Part shown: piece by piece, positions 44,086 through 53,611 of the stretch
Layout of the letters: each line of letters begins with the position of its first letter
How positions within the stretch are numbered: position 1 is the first letter of the stretch
Assembly (NCBI GenBank): GCA_002841155.1
Contig: PHEH01000005.1
Span: forward strand, 124,001-188,000
Direction of reading: 5' to 3'
From: Alphaproteobacteria bacterium HGW-Alphaproteobacteria-18
GTDB taxonomy: Bacteria; Pseudomonadota; Alphaproteobacteria; Caulobacterales; Hyphomonadaceae
Length of the DNA stretch: 64,000 bases
Made by a program: the position numbers and the translations under genes
The notes under the pieces: model-generated
Databases searched by the model: none
What the model saw: the letters and a program-made list of their open reading frames with translations, nothing else
Told to the model about the DNA's origin: nothing

Positions 44086-44286
44086 CTATTCAGCGGCCAT
44101 CATCGGAAACGGCGAACTCTGGCAGTCCATTTTTTCCGAAATCATCTCGCCGATGGTGGTCGAGCACTTACCGCAATTGATCTTGCAGCCATGATGGGCC
44201 TGCACAGCCTTGGGGCTGCGCGCGCCAGCATCGACGGCCTCGCGAACCGACCGGCAGTTGATACGATTGCACACGCAAATGATCAT
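44086..44286 (-). CDS. bfd: Bacterioferritin-associated ferredoxin
   Basis: Bfd is a small [2Fe-2S] protein that reduces bacterioferritin to release iron. Cluster cysteines are in IICVCNRINCRS (CxC) and HGCKINCGKC (C-x4-C-x2-C region), followed by a normal C-terminal tail. The start is uncertain: ATG codons exist at 44286 (MIICVC, typical of the family) and 44295, and the ORF track uses a TTG at 44373. None has a strong ribosome site. It lies between the XRE regulator and bfr. Confidence 0.88.
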   Translation of the reverse strand: MIICVCNRINCRSVREAVDAGARSPKAVQAHHGCKINCGKCSTTIGEMISEKMDCQSSPFPMMAAE

Positions 44287-44369
44287 GCGAACCATTTGCA
44301 GCACTTGCGAATGAGTGTCAATCAGGCTTTTTCCGAAAAAGCGGACTGTTCGGGAAATGGCCAGAAAGC

Positions 44370-44597
44370 TCAATTCTGATGTGGTGGTTCCCAGCCAAAA
44401 ACGTCTTCGATTCCAAGGTTGAAGACCCGGGATATCCGGAAGGCGCTTTCCAGGGATGGGGAGTATTTTCCCAGCTCTATGGCAATGACGGTCTGCCGGG
44501 TGACGCCAATGGCCTCGGCCAGCGCGGCCTGGCTCATCCCGCCCTGAGATTCGCGCAGCTCCCGGATACGATTGGTGATGGGCGGGGCTTTCGCCAT
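44370..44597 (-). CDS. XRE-family helix-turn-helix regulator
   Basis: The 75-residue protein is a single Cro/C1-type domain: IRELRESQGGMSQAALAEAIGVTRQTVIAIELGKYSPSLESAFRISRVFNLGIEDVF. This short form with 'TRQTVIAIE.GKY.PSL..A..I' is usually encoded with a small membrane protein, as here, three bases downstream of the membrane gene's stop. It probably represses its own operon. No coenzyme or toxin partner is evident, so I do not call it an antitoxin. Confidence 0.9.
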   Translation of the reverse strand: MAKAPPITNRIRELRESQGGMSQAALAEAIGVTRQTVIAIELGKYSPSLESAFRISRVFNLGIEDVFGWEPPHQN

Positions 44598-44600
44598 CGC

Positions 44601-45053
44601 TCAGGCCCCCCGGCGATAAAGGAAGATCTGAAACACATATTCGGAAATCTGTGACAGCATCAGGCTGAGAAAGATCAGGTGGAACAGCATGTTCCCGTCC
44701 ATTTGGACCGAATAGTGCCAGAGCGCCCCGAGCGCAGGCACGGCCAGCACATAGCTTGACCAGTTGCCGGCCTTATCCGCGATGATCTTTTCCCGCTCAT
44801 CGGCCGGAGCGTCGGCCTCCCTGGCCGCAGAAACAGCGAGAACGGACATAACGATCACTGACGCGATCACGATCAGGATGACATAGCCGATAACGAGACC
44901 GATCAGCGGCGGCGCGGTTTGCCCGAGGGCATTGGAGATACGCACCACTTTGTCGAAATAGAAGAAACCTGCGGCGGCCAGTATGATCGCCATGGCCCAG
45001 GCTGTTTTTTCACGAAACGAAATGTTCTGGAAGGAGGCTAAGAAGGACATCAT
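44601..45053 (-). CDS. Small four-helix membrane protein paired with XRE regulator
   Basis: About 150 residues with four membrane segments (AWAMAIILAAAGFFYF, APPLIGLVIGYVILIVIASVIVMSVLAV, NWSSYVLAVPALGALWHY and MLFHLIFLSLMLSQISEYVFQIFLY) separated by an acidic loop, AAREADAPADEREKIIADKAGN. It resembles the DUF2178-like partners of short XRE regulators. The start is uncertain among ATGs at 45083, 45053 and 45050. The surrounding DNA is lower in GC than the flanks. Function is unknown. Confidence 0.75.
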   Translation of the reverse strand: MMSFLASFQNISFREKTAWAMAIILAAAGFFYFDKVVRISNALGQTAPPLIGLVIGYVILIVIASVIVMSVLAVSAAREADAPADEREKIIADKAGNWSSYVLAVPALGALWHYSVQMDGNMLFHLIFLSLMLSQISEYVFQIFLYRRGA

Positions 45054-45144
45054 CAAACCCGCTATGTTAAAGATTTCATACATTCGTGTGTGGATGAAGA
45101 GCTTGGCAATGTCAAATATATTTTACAATTCGCTTGGGGTTCGC

Positions 45145-45172
45145 TTGACGCCTCCGGGCGCGGCCTCTAGGT
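45145..45172 (+). promoter_or_regulatory. Probable lysyl-tRNA synthetase promoter
   Basis: TTGACG (45145-45150) and CTAGGT (45167-45172) are 16 bases apart, resembling the alphaproteobacterial housekeeping pattern (TTGACGC then GCTA-type -10). The start codon is 22 bases further on. Confidence 0.5.
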
Positions 45173-45193
45173 CCGGCGCACCATCAATCACCC

Positions 45194-46801
45194 ATGACTG
45201 ACGCCCTGATGACCGATCTCCGCACTCTCGCCCAATCTGCCAAGGCCTGGCCTTTCGAACTCGCGCGCGCGCTGGAAAAGCGCGTCGAGGAGCAGGTGAA
45301 GGCCGGCGAGCGGACGCCTGATGCGCCGGTGATCTTCGAGACTGGCTATGGTCCCTCGGGCTTGCCCCATATCGGCACTTTCGGCGAAGTGGTCCGCACC
45401 ACCATGGTCCGCCACGCTTTTGAAGTGCTGACCGCTGGCAAATACACCACGCGCCTCATCTGCGTGTCCGATGATATGGACGGTATGCGGAAGGTTCCCG
45501 AGACCGTGCCCGATCCCAGATCGCTGGAACAGTTCCTCCAGAAGCCACTGACCACCGTGCCTGATCCGTTTGGCACGCACCCGTCTTATGGCGCGCACAT
45601 GAATGCGCGCCTCTGCGCTTTTCTCGACAAGTTCGGTTTCCAGTACGAGTTTCTCTCGGCAACCGACTGTTACCGGTCTGGCCGGTTTGATGCGATGCTG
45701 CTGCGCGCGGCGGACAAATATCAGGCGATCATGGATGTGATGCTGCCGACCCTTGGGGAAGAGCGCCGCGCGACCTATTCGCCTTTCCTGCCAATCAGCC
45801 CGAGCACCGGCCGGGTGCTCTATGTGCCGATGAAGAAGGTTGACGCGGCCCGCGGGGAAATAACGTTTACGGATGAGGATGGCACTGATGTGACGCTCCC
45901 GGTAACGGGCGGCGCCGTGAAGATGCAGTGGAAACCGGACTTCGGTATGCGCTGGGCCGCCCTTGGCGTGGACTTTGAAATGTTCGGCAAGGACCATCAG
46001 GCCAACGCGCCGATCTATTCGAAAATCTGCCGCATCCTCGGCGCCCGCCCGCCGGAACAATATGTCTATGAACTGTTCCTGGACGAGAAGGGCGAGAAAA
46101 TCTCCAAGACCAAGGGCAATGGCATTTCGGTCGAGCAATGGCTGACTTATGCGCCTGACGAGAGCCTTGCGCTGTTCCAGTTCCAGAAGCCGCGCGTGGC
46201 CAAGAAGCTCTACTTCGACGTGATCCCGAAAGCGGTCGACGAATACCTGACCTTCCTGGAGAAGTTCCCGCAGGAAGAGGCCGCCGCCCAGCTTGAAAAT
46301 CCGGTCTGGCATATTCATTCGGGCCATCCGCCCCTATGGTCGAGCCCGGTCAGCTTTGCGCTTCTTATGAACCTCGTCGCGGTGGCCAATCCGACCGATA
46401 CGTCCCAGCTCTGGGCCTATATCATGCGCTATGCGCCTGAGGCTTCGCCGGAGACCCACCCGCTGCTCGATGAACTCGCTGGCTACGCCATGCGCTATTA
46501 CCGCGACTTCGTGCTGCCCGCCAAAACCTTCCGCGCGCCGACAGATCAGGAGCGCGCCGCGATGGCCGATCTTTCTGCCCTGTTCAAGGCCTTCACCGAT
46601 GAGCCGACCGGCGAAAACCTTCAGACGCTGACCTTCAGCGTCGGCAAGGATCACGGTTTTGAGAATCTGCGCGAATGGTTCAAGGCGCTGTATGAAGTCC
46701 TGCTGGGCCAGGAGCAGGGGCCCCGCTTTGGCAGCTTTGCCGCCCTCTATGGCGTGGCCGAAACAGCGGCGTTGATTGACGACGCCCTCGCGCGTGGCTG
46801 A
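45194..46801 (+). CDS. lysS: Lysine--tRNA ligase, class I
   Basis: This 535-residue enzyme charges tRNA-Lys. It is the class I form common in archaea and alphaproteobacteria: Rossmann HIGH-like motif [12 protein letters not shown] and KMSKS-like motif [16 protein letters not shown]. The N-terminal and C-terminal lengths match family members. The ribosome site is weak and the leader is short. No class II lysyl-tRNA synthetase is in the window. Confidence 0.95.
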   Translation: MTDALMTDLRTLAQSAKAWPFELARALEKRVEEQVKAGERTPDAPVIFETGYGPSGLPHIGTFGEVVRTTMVRHAFEVLTAGKYTTRLICVSDDMDGMRKVPETVPDPRSLEQFLQKPLTTVPDPFGTHPSYGAHMNARLCAFLDKFGFQYEFLSATDCYRSGRFDAMLLRAADKYQAIMDVMLPTLGEERRATYSPFLPISPSTGRVLYVPMKKVDAARGEITFTDEDGTDVTLPVTGGAVKMQWKPDFGMRWAALGVDFEMFGKDHQANAPIYSKICRILGARPPEQYVYELFLDEKGEKISKTKGNGISVEQWLTYAPDESLALFQFQKPRVAKKLYFDVIPKAVDEYLTFLEKFPQEEAAAQLENPVWHIHSGHPPLWSSPVSFALLMNLVAVANPTDTSQLWAYIMRYAPEASPETHPLLDELAGYAMRYYRDFVLPAKTFRAPTDQERAAMADLSALFKAFTDEPTGENLQTLTFSVGKDHGFENLREWFKALYEVLLGQEQGPRFGSFAALYGVAETAALIDDALARG

Positions 46802-46866
46802 GTGGTAAGCTGAAAGTAATACAAAGCCGGGTTATAGGTGGGCCTTCCCAAGGAGGCCTGCCGCCC

Positions 46867-47199
46867 ATGCGTTCACTCATTCTCGCCACGCTCGCCCTGA
46901 CGCTGCCGCTGTCAGGCTGTCTTGCCTCCAAGATCGTGACCGTGCCGGTCAGCCTCGCGGGCGACGCGCTGGAAGCAACTGGCAAGGGCGTGCTCTATGT
47001 CGGCGGCACGGCCGTGCGGGTCACCGGCGACGCGCTCGATGGGCCCGACGAGATGGTTCGCCTCCAGATGACCTACAAGAAAGGCAAGAGCACGCGCACC
47101 GAGACACGCGAAGTGAAAGCCAAATATGTGGAGCGCGAAATCAAGAAGATGAGCAAGAAGGGCAAAGTGGTCGACGTTTCAGTCGAGCCGCTGGACTGA
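46867..47199 (+). CDS. Small lipoprotein, NF038104-like
   Basis: The 110-residue product begins MRSLILATLALTLPLSGC, a lipoprotein signal, then LASKIVTVPVSLAGDALEATGKGVLYVGGTAVRVTGD, which fits what I recall of the NF038104 lipoprotein family ('K-V-V-T-V-P-V'). The C-terminal third is rich in Lys and Glu. AAGGAGG precedes the ATG at good distance. Function is unknown. Confidence 0.75.
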   Translation: MRSLILATLALTLPLSGCLASKIVTVPVSLAGDALEATGKGVLYVGGTAVRVTGDALDGPDEMVRLQMTYKKGKSTRTETREVKAKYVEREIKKMSKKGKVVDVSVEPLD

Positions 47200-47219
47200 T
47201 CTGCGCCCGCCAAGCTGGC

Positions 47220-47251
47220 CACCCCCGACATGCTTGCGCGTATCGGGGGTG
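47220..47251. terminator. Hairpin between convergent genes
   Basis: A perfect 9-bp stem, CACCCCCGA / TCGGGGGTG, with a 14-base loop sits between the lipoprotein gene and the convergent IOR gene. It lacks a T tract on both sides. Confidence 0.5.
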
Positions 47252-47292
47252 AGGTTTCACTGATCCGGCGCCAGAGGCGGGAAGCGGCCCGC

Positions 47293-50200
47293 TTATCCGG
47301 CAGCCGAGATCAGCGAGACTTTCGCCTTGGGCAGCGCGCCTTGCGGCCAGCCGGCCCAGAGGTCAGCTTCGTGAGCTTTGGCCTTTTCGGCCGCCGCTTC
47401 CTTCACATGGCCAAAGCCGCGGATCTCATCGGGTACGCGGGCAATCTCCACGGCGAGGGAATGGTTTGCCGCCGTCAGTTCGGAAGCAATGCGGCTCATA
47501 TTGGCGAGATAGGTATCGCGCAGGTCGCGCTCCATCTTGCGCTCTTCGGTATAGCCGAAAAGGTCAAATTGCGTGCCGCGCAGGCCCTTGAGTTTTGCCA
47601 GCACACGGAAGCCGGTCCACATCCAGGCGCCGAAATGCTTTTTCTCCTGATGCCCGTTTGCATCCTTCTTGGAGATGATCGGCGGGGCGAGCCAGAAGCG
47701 AAGCTTTCCGCCCTTGAACTGGCTGGCCAGCTGCTGAGCGAATTTTCCATCCGTGTAGAGACGGGCCACCTCATACTCGTCCTTATAGGCCATCAGCTTG
47801 TAGGCATAGGTCGCCACCGCGCGCGTCACATTCTCGCCGAGGCCGGCGGCTTCCTCTGCGGCGCGAACCTCTGCAACAGCGGCGCGGTAGCGCTCGGCAT
47901 AGGCTGCGTTCTGATACGCCGTAAGCCGTTCGGCGCGATCGGCGATCAGGGCGTCCAGGGTCTTGGGCTCAACCTGTCCGCGCGGGTCATGCTGGGCAGC
48001 TAGGCGCTCGGGCGCAGCGGCCGCAATACGGCCAATGTTGAAGGCCGCCATATTGTCCTCCACCTTCGTGCCGTTGAGGCGGATGGAGCGGTAGAGCCCC
48101 CGAAGGCTGACGGGCACTTTGCCCTTCTGCCAGGAATATCCCACCATGATCATATTGGTGTAGATCGCGTCATGCAGATAGCCGACGGCGAGGGCTTCGG
48201 CGTCGATGGCATTGAACTCTGCCGTCTGGCGCTTCACGCGGGCCGAGAGAAGCTCGCTTTCAAAGCGTTTTGACCGGTTGCGGATGAATTCTGAAGTCGG
48301 CGTCACGTCGGAGTTGGCGTAGGCGGCGGTGCGTTGCGGGTCCATAAGGGTGAGGGCGTCGCCGCCTGCGGCCACCACAAGGTCGCATCCGATGATGAGG
48401 TCCGCGCTCGCGGGGGGAACCCGGCCCGTCGAGATCATTTCCGGCTCACGCGCAAAGCGCAGATGGCTGAGCACCGGGCCGCCCTTCTGGGCAAGGCCGG
48501 TCATGTCCAGCGTGCAGGCGGCATTGCCGTCCACATGCGCGGCCATCGCCAGGACGGCGGCCACCGTGGTGACGCCTGTACCGCCGACGCCTGTGAAGAG
48601 GACGTTCCAGGGGCGGGCAAGGCTCGGCGTTTCCGGCAAGGGCAGGCCGTCCGCATCGAAGATCTGGCGCGGCTGGTCTTCCCAGGCGGCCTCGCCATCC
48701 TGAATGGTCACGAAGCTCGGGCAGAAGCCCTTCACGCAGGAGAGGTCGGTATTGCAGGTGGACTGGTTGATGCGGCGTTTGCGGCCGAGTTCGGTTTCTA
48801 CAGGCTCCACCGAGAGGCAGTTGGACTTGACTGAACAATCGCCGCAGCCTTCGCAGACTTCGGTGTTGATGATCGTGCGTACACGGTCGGGCGCGATCAT
48901 GCCGCGTTTGGAACGGCGGCGTTTCTCGGTGGCGCACATCTGGTCATAGATGATGACGGTGACGCCGGGCGTGCCGCGCAGTTCCTTCTGCACGGCTTCA
49001 AGATCATCGCGGTGATAGATCTTCACGCTGCGCGGCAAGCCGGTGACCGCGGCATAGCGGGTCGGATCTTCGGTCACGATACGGATGGTCTTGACGCCTT
49101 CGGCCTCAACCTGCTGGGCGATCTGGGCCGGGGTCTGGCCGGACTCCACATGCTGGCCGCCGGTCATGGCAACAGCGTCATTATAGAGGATCTTGTAGGT
49201 CATGTTCGCGCCGGAAGTGACGGCGGCGCGGATAGCAAGGGAGCCGGAATGGGAATAGGTGCCATCCCCCAGATTGACGAACACATGGGGCTCATCCGTG
49301 GCCCAATGCTGACCGACCCAGGCAATCCCTTCGCCGCCCATCTGGCTCGTCATGTCGGTTTTCCGGTCCGGCATGAAGTTCGCCATGTAGTGGCAGCCGA
49401 TCCCCGCCAGCGCGCGGGAGCCGTCGGGCACATTCGTGGACGTATTGTGCGGGCAGCCCGAGCAGAAATGAGGCGACCGGACTGTGGGGGAGGCATTGGT
49501 GCGTGCGGCTTCACCGGAACTGCCCACACGGTCGAAATAGGCTTCGGCGCGGCTGGTGTCCCAGCCGGAGGGAATTGAGCGCATCAGCGCATGGGCGATT
49601 TCCGGAATGCTGAGGGAGGCGATGTCTGACAGCAGCGGTCGGCCTTCGCCGTCGAACTTGCCTTCGATGACAGGGCGGCGGCTTTCGGGAAGGTCATAGA
49701 GCGCGGCTTTGAGCTGGCTCTCGATCAGCGGGCGCTTGTGTTCGATGACGACAACGCGCTCAAGGCCGGCGCAGAATTCGCGGACGCCTTGTGCTTCCAG
49801 CGGCCAGGGCATGGCGACTTTGTAGATGCTGAGGCCTAGGCGACCGGCTTCTTCGGGCGTGAGGCCGATGGCGGCGAGCGCCTCAAACACATCGCGGGCC
49901 GCCTGTCCGGTGACGATCACGCCAATGCGCGGGTTCGGGGAGGGCAGGATGACATGATCGAGCCGGTTGGCGCGGACATAGGCCTGCGCGGCGGGCAGCT
50001 TGACCTGCCGCAGACGCGCTTCCTTGCTGAGTGGAATGTCGCCCCGGCGCATGTGCACGCCGCTTTCGGGCAGCTGGAAGCTCGGTTTCTGGAGGGCGAG
50101 GCGGTTCAGCGTCACATCGACGACGGAGCCGGAATCCATCGTGTCGGCGAGGGCAACCAGGCCGACCCAAGCGCCGGAGAAGCGGCTCATTTCCCAGCCA

Positions 50201-50754
50201 TGGATGCCATAGTCCAGCACATCCTGGATCGAGGCCGGGTTCAGGACGGGGATTTCGGCGTCTGCCATCGCGTATTCGGACTGGGAAGGCAGGGTGGAGG
50301 ATTTGCAGTTGTGATCATCGCCGACGATGGCGAGAACGCCGCCAAGGGCGGATGTGCCTGCTGCATTGGCGTGTTTGAACACGTCACCGGTGCGGTCAAC
50401 GCCCGGCGCCTTGCCGTACCAGATGCCGAAGAGGCCATCGAATTTTGCGCCGGGGAAGAGGCCGAGCTGCTGGGAGCCCCAGACGGCGGTGGCGCCGAGG
50501 TCTTCGTTCAGGCCTTCCCAGAATTTTATGTCATGAGAATCAAGGAGTTTCTGGACGGCCCGGAGCTGCTGGTCGTAGCCCCCGAGGGGGGAGCCGCGAT
50601 AGCCTGAGATGAAGCCGCCGGTATTGTGGCCGGCGGCGCGGTCGAGGCGCTTGCGATCAAGGGGGAGGCGGACAAGGGCCTGGATGCCCGTCATATAGGC
50701 CTTGCCCTCGACAAGTTCGTATTTGTCGTCCAGCGTAACTTCACGATGTTTCAT
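47293..50754 (-). CDS. Indolepyruvate ferredoxin oxidoreductase, fused subunits
   Basis: At 1153 residues this is the fused alpha-beta form of the thiamine-diphosphate 2-oxoacid:ferredoxin oxidoreductases, which oxidise aryl- or branched-chain 2-oxo acids to acyl-CoA. Segments include AGHNTGGFISGYRGSPLGGYDQQL at the N-terminus, CSGCPHNTSTNVPDGSRALAGIGCHYM and VNLGDGTYSHSGSLAIRAA in the TPP domain, a cysteine cluster CEGCGDCSVKSNCLSVEP with QSTCNTDLSCVKGFCPSF, and the gamma-type domain starting FTGVGGTGVTTVAAVLAMAAH. GGAGAG precedes the ATG. A divergent Lrp/AsnC regulator suggests control by an amino acid, tied to amino acid catabolism. Confidence 0.93.
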   Translation of the reverse strand: MKHREVTLDDKYELVEGKAYMTGIQALVRLPLDRKRLDRAAGHNTGGFISGYRGSPLGGYDQQLRAVQKLLDSHDIKFWEGLNEDLGATAVWGSQQLGLFPGAKFDGLFGIWYGKAPGVDRTGDVFKHANAAGTSALGGVLAIVGDDHNCKSSTLPSQSEYAMADAEIPVLNPASIQDVLDYGIHGWEMSRFSGAWVGLVALADTMDSGSVVDVTLNRLALQKPSFQLPESGVHMRRGDIPLSKEARLRQVKLPAAQAYVRANRLDHVILPSPNPRIGVIVTGQAARDVFEALAAIGLTPEEAGRLGLSIYKVAMPWPLEAQGVREFCAGLERVVVIEHKRPLIESQLKAALYDLPESRRPVIEGKFDGEGRPLLSDIASLSIPEIAHALMRSIPSGWDTSRAEAYFDRVGSSGEAARTNASPTVRSPHFCSGCPHNTSTNVPDGSRALAGIGCHYMANFMPDRKTDMTSQMGGEGIAWVGQHWATDEPHVFVNLGDGTYSHSGSLAIRAAVTSGANMTYKILYNDAVAMTGGQHVESGQTPAQIAQQVEAEGVKTIRIVTEDPTRYAAVTGLPRSVKIYHRDDLEAVQKELRGTPGVTVIIYDQMCATEKRRRSKRGMIAPDRVRTIINTEVCEGCGDCSVKSNCLSVEPVETELGRKRRINQSTCNTDLSCVKGFCPSFVTIQDGEAAWEDQPRQIFDADGLPLPETPSLARPWNVLFTGVGGTGVTTVAAVLAMAAHVDGNAACTLDMTGLAQKGGPVLSHLRFAREPEMISTGRVPPASADLIIGCDLVVAAGGDALTLMDPQRTAAYANSDVTPTSEFIRNRSKRFESELLSARVKRQTAEFNAIDAEALAVGYLHDAIYTNMIMVGYSWQKGKVPVSLRGLYRSIRLNGTKVEDNMAAFNIGRIAAAAPERLAAQHDPRGQVEPKTLDALIADRAERLTAYQNAAYAERYRAAVAEVRAAEEAAGLGENVTRAVATYAYKLMAYKDEYEVARLYTDGKFAQQLASQFKGGKLRFWLAPPIISKKDANGHQEKKHFGAWMWTGFRVLAKLKGLRGTQFDLFGYTEERKMERDLRDTYLANMSRIASELTAANHSLAVEIARVPDEIRGFGHVKEAAAEKAKAHEADLWAGWPQGALPKAKVSLISAAG

Positions 50755-50818
50755 GGCAGAGTCACTCTCCGGGTGCCTGCGGCATATTATTGGGAAAATC
50801 GAACGAAATTGCTTGCCT

Positions 50819-50830
50819 TTCTTGCAAGAA
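50819..50830. promoter_or_regulatory. 12-bp palindrome in the IOR-Lrp divergent promoter
   Basis: TTCTTGCAAGAA is perfectly symmetric and lies in the 127-bp gap between the two divergent genes. It is a natural candidate for the operator of the adjacent Lrp/AsnC regulator. Confidence 0.5.
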
Positions 50831-50881
50831 TTTTGCTATTTCCGGGCATATTCTTCTGTTTGTCGAGGGGTTTCCGGTAAA

Positions 50882-51379
50882 TTGTCCCAAGAGCTTGATA
50901 CCATTGATGCCCGCATCCTGGATCTGATTCAGCATGATGCGAGCCTGTCAGTTGCCGAAATTGCAGAGCGGGTGGGACTTTCTTCTTCGCCCTGCTGGCG
51001 GCGTATCAAGCGTATGGAAGAGGCCGGTTTCATTCTCGGCCGGGTGACGCTGATCAACAATCATGCGCTGGGGCTGAACTTCGAGGTGATTGCGAGTGTC
51101 AAACTGGCCCTTCCGAGCCGGGAAAATCTTGAAGCTTTTGAAGCGCTTGTGCAGAACTGGCCGGAAGTCGTCGAATGTATGACGGTGACCGGTGCGGTAG
51201 ACTATTCGATGCATATCGTAACAACGGACATGCATGCTTATGACAACTTCCTTCGAGACAAACTCCTTGGTTCCAAACTGGTTTCTGACGTTCAGTCGCG
51301 GATTGTCATCCGCGTGGCGAAGCGAACCACGGCCCTGCCGCTCGGCCTTGTGCGTCAGACGACCAAGTCCAGCGACTAG
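50882..51379 (+). CDS. Lrp/AsnC family transcriptional regulator
   Basis: The family start aligns with the TTG at 50882 (SQELDTIDARILDLIQHDASLSVAEIAERVGLSSSPCWRRIKRMEEAGFI), giving 165 residues; there is no in-frame ATG near, and GAGGGG lies upstream. The ORF-track start at 50702 runs into the IOR gene. The C-terminal RAM domain (VIASVKLALPSRENLEAFEALVQNWPEVVECMTVTGAVDYSMHIVTTDMHAYDNFL) should bind an amino acid. It most likely regulates the divergent IOR gene. Confidence 0.88.
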   Translation: MSQELDTIDARILDLIQHDASLSVAEIAERVGLSSSPCWRRIKRMEEAGFILGRVTLINNHALGLNFEVIASVKLALPSRENLEAFEALVQNWPEVVECMTVTGAVDYSMHIVTTDMHAYDNFLRDKLLGSKLVSDVQSRIVIRVAKRTTALPLGLVRQTTKSSD

Positions 51380-51410
51380 GCGTTTTGGCGCGCCAAAGGC
51401 CGTCACAGCG

Positions 51411-52514
51411 GTGCTTTTTGCGGTCATTTTCGGGTCAGGCCCTGTCATGTCTGAGACAATTCAGGACACATCAGGACAATTGAGGACACTTCTGGAGACC
51501 GCGCGGGCCGATCATGGCCTCGTCGGACTCGGCGCCGTGATCGCCACGCCGGAGAACGGCATCGTCGCCCTGGCGGTGACTGGCGCGCGGACCCGCGGCG
51601 GGGACCCCGTTCAGCCGGGAGACGCCTGGCATATTGGGTCCAATACAAAGATGCTGACAGCGCTTGGCTGGGCGCGCTTAGTGGAGGCAGGATCTGCGCG
51701 CTGGGGGATGACCTTGGCGGAGATCTTCGAGGGCGAAGAGCTGGCCCCCGGCTGGCGCGATGTGACCATCGAGGAATTGCTCAGCCACCGCTCGGGCGCC
51801 GCGCCCAATCCGGGCGTGCTGTGGATGACCGGTGCCGGACGCAACGGCGACCCGGTTGACCGGCAGCGGGCGAGCCTTGTCTTGAGCACGCTGAAGAAAA
51901 AGCCTGCCGGCACGCGCGGCGCGTTCACCTATTCCAATCTGGGCTTCATCATTGCCGGGCGGGCGATGGAGAAGGTTGCCGGCACCGGCGAGACTTATGA
52001 GGAATTGATGGCCCGGCTTGTCATTGCCAAGGCCCCGGAAGGCGCAGGCGAGGGGTTTGGCTTTGGGCCTCCGCCCCAGGGTATCCAAGGCCATAGCAAG
52101 CCCTTGTTTGGAGGGCTGAAGCCTGCCGGGGTCGGTCCGTCTGCAGACAATGCTCCGGCTTTTGCTTCAGCGGGCACGGCGCATATCACCCTCAAGGGGC
52201 ACGCCCTCTTATTGCTGCCCTTCCTGGATGGGCCTGAAGCACTTCCCGAGGCGATGCGGGTGAAGCTGACGACGCCTTATCCCGATGCCGGGTCGGATTA
52301 TGCGCTCGGGCTGGGCGTTCAGAAGGGAAAGGACGGCAAGCCGGTCTATCTGCATGCCGGGTCCAACACGATGTGGCTGTCTCAAGTGGTCATGGTGCCG
52401 GAGGCTGGCGCGGTGATCATCATCAATACCAATCAGGCAGGCGCCGCTGCGGACGCAGCCATCCGTGAGCTGACGGGCGATCTTCTGGATTGGGTGAAGG
52501 ATGATTTGCGCTAG
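51411..52514 (+). CDS. Serine hydrolase, beta-lactamase/D-Ala-D-Ala carboxypeptidase fold
   Basis: The catalytic motifs of the class C beta-lactamase-like fold are visible: S-x-x-K in HIGSNTKMLTALG, Y-x-N in FTYSNLGFIIAGRAMEKV and the H-x-G equivalent in VYLHAGSNTMW. The start is uncertain. A GTG at 51411 gives a short export signal, MLFAVIFGSGPVMS; an ATG at 51447 would give a cytosolic protein. The ORF-track start lies inside the Lrp gene. It may act on peptidoglycan, esters or lactams. Its stop overlaps the convergent DUF2332 gene by four bases. Confidence 0.82.
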   Translation: MLFAVIFGSGPVMSETIQDTSGQLRTLLETARADHGLVGLGAVIATPENGIVALAVTGARTRGGDPVQPGDAWHIGSNTKMLTALGWARLVEAGSARWGMTLAEIFEGEELAPGWRDVTIEELLSHRSGAAPNPGVLWMTGAGRNGDPVDRQRASLVLSTLKKKPAGTRGAFTYSNLGFIIAGRAMEKVAGTGETYEELMARLVIAKAPEGAGEGFGFGPPPQGIQGHSKPLFGGLKPAGVGPSADNAPAFASAGTAHITLKGHALLLLPFLDGPEALPEAMRVKLTTPYPDAGSDYALGLGVQKGKDGKPVYLHAGSNTMWLSQVVMVPEAGAVIIINTNQAGAAADAAIRELTGDLLDWVKDDLR

Positions 52515-53593
52515 AGAGCCTGGACCTGGGTGACGTGTCCGTCCGAGCGGAGGAGCCGCTGGTCTTCGCCTTCCGGCCAGATGCGCATGTAGGTGATGAA
52601 GTCGCTCGGGTCGATGCCGACCTGATCGAGGCCCTGGAAGAAGGCGCCAGGCTCGAAACAAACCCAGGCAAGGGGCCGCTCCCAGGTCGCCTCGGCGCCC
52701 GCGTCCTCGATCAGTTTGAGCAGGGCGTTGCGGGTTTCGGTGGGCGGATATTGCAGGAAGACTGAGTGATAGATCACGGTCGGCCCCTCTTCAGGGCGCG
52801 CGGAAAGTTTCGTCTTCAGCCAGTCTGCGGCGTCTGCCTTGTCTACCCGTACGCGCGTGCGGCGGGCAAGGGCGATGGCCGCGTCCAGCCGCGCGAGCCG
52901 TTCAGGCTGGTCTGGCCAGATATAGGATTTGAGCCGCCGCGCCGACGAAGCCTTGGACAGGTTTACCGGAGACTGGTCGCAGGCTGCGCGCGTGGCAACA
53001 TTGAACGACATATCCATATGATCCGGAGGCGGACCATTCCAGTTTGTGGTGATGGTTACATCGCTATTGCCTGTCAGCTCCCAGCGGGGGGTCTGATAAT
53101 TGAACCTGTCCCAGTTCTGGTTGAGGCCGGCGCTGGCGCCAAGCTCAAGCAAATGCATCGGCCCTGGAAACTGGCTGGCCACTTTCAGGAAGCCCGGTAG
53201 CAAGGCAATTGCGCGGCGGGTTTCATTCGTCTGTGGAGGTGATTTGATAAAGACCTTTGCCGCCCTCTCATGCCGTGCCAACCAATCATGGGCGACAGGC
53301 CATACGGCTTCCATCGTCCAATCGGGATTGCCCGCTGGGTAAACGGCGGTCAGTTCCGGCGCCTTGTTACCGAGGGCTGAGTAATGAAGGTATCCGGCGA
53401 TGCGCAGGGCCAGAGCGTCACGTCGCGGGTTGCCGGCCCAGCCCTTGATCAGACGGCCGACGGGGCCATGCTGCTCAATGTCGTCCACCATTGCCAGGCA
53501 GAGGGCTTCCATGAACGGCGAGCCCAGAGCCTGGCAGAAGCCTGCCTGCTCGCGGAAATGCGCGACAATTTCGTCCTTCGCTGATGCCGCCAC
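52511..53593 (-). CDS. DUF2332 family protein
   Basis: A 360-residue protein starting at GTG with AAGGGG upstream. The centre has MHLLELGASAGLNQNWDRFNYQ, resembling the S-adenosylmethionine-binding loop of methyltransferases, and TVIYHSVFLQYPP. The end LAWVCFEPG ... MRIWPEGEDQRLLRSDGHVTQVQ is typical of DUF2332. The biochemical activity is unknown. It may be the last gene of a run with the thiolase and the 207-residue hypothetical protein, all on the minus strand. Confidence 0.85.
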   Translation of the reverse strand: MAASAKDEIVAHFREQAGFCQALGSPFMEALCLAMVDDIEQHGPVGRLIKGWAGNPRRDALALRIAGYLHYSALGNKAPELTAVYPAGNPDWTMEAVWPVAHDWLARHERAAKVFIKSPPQTNETRRAIALLPGFLKVASQFPGPMHLLELGASAGLNQNWDRFNYQTPRWELTGNSDVTITTNWNGPPPDHMDMSFNVATRAACDQSPVNLSKASSARRLKSYIWPDQPERLARLDAAIALARRTRVRVDKADAADWLKTKLSARPEEGPTVIYHSVFLQYPPTETRNALLKLIEDAGAEATWERPLAWVCFEPGAFFQGLDQVGIDPSDFITYMRIWPEGEDQRLLRSDGHVTQVQAL

Positions 53594-53611
53594 GCAGTTG
53601 TGCCCCTTCGC

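Noticed and set aside
44370-45053. XRE regulator and small membrane protein as a toxin-antitoxin system
   Set aside because: The pair matches the common regulator plus four-helix membrane protein module; no toxin fold or typical antitoxin extension is visible.
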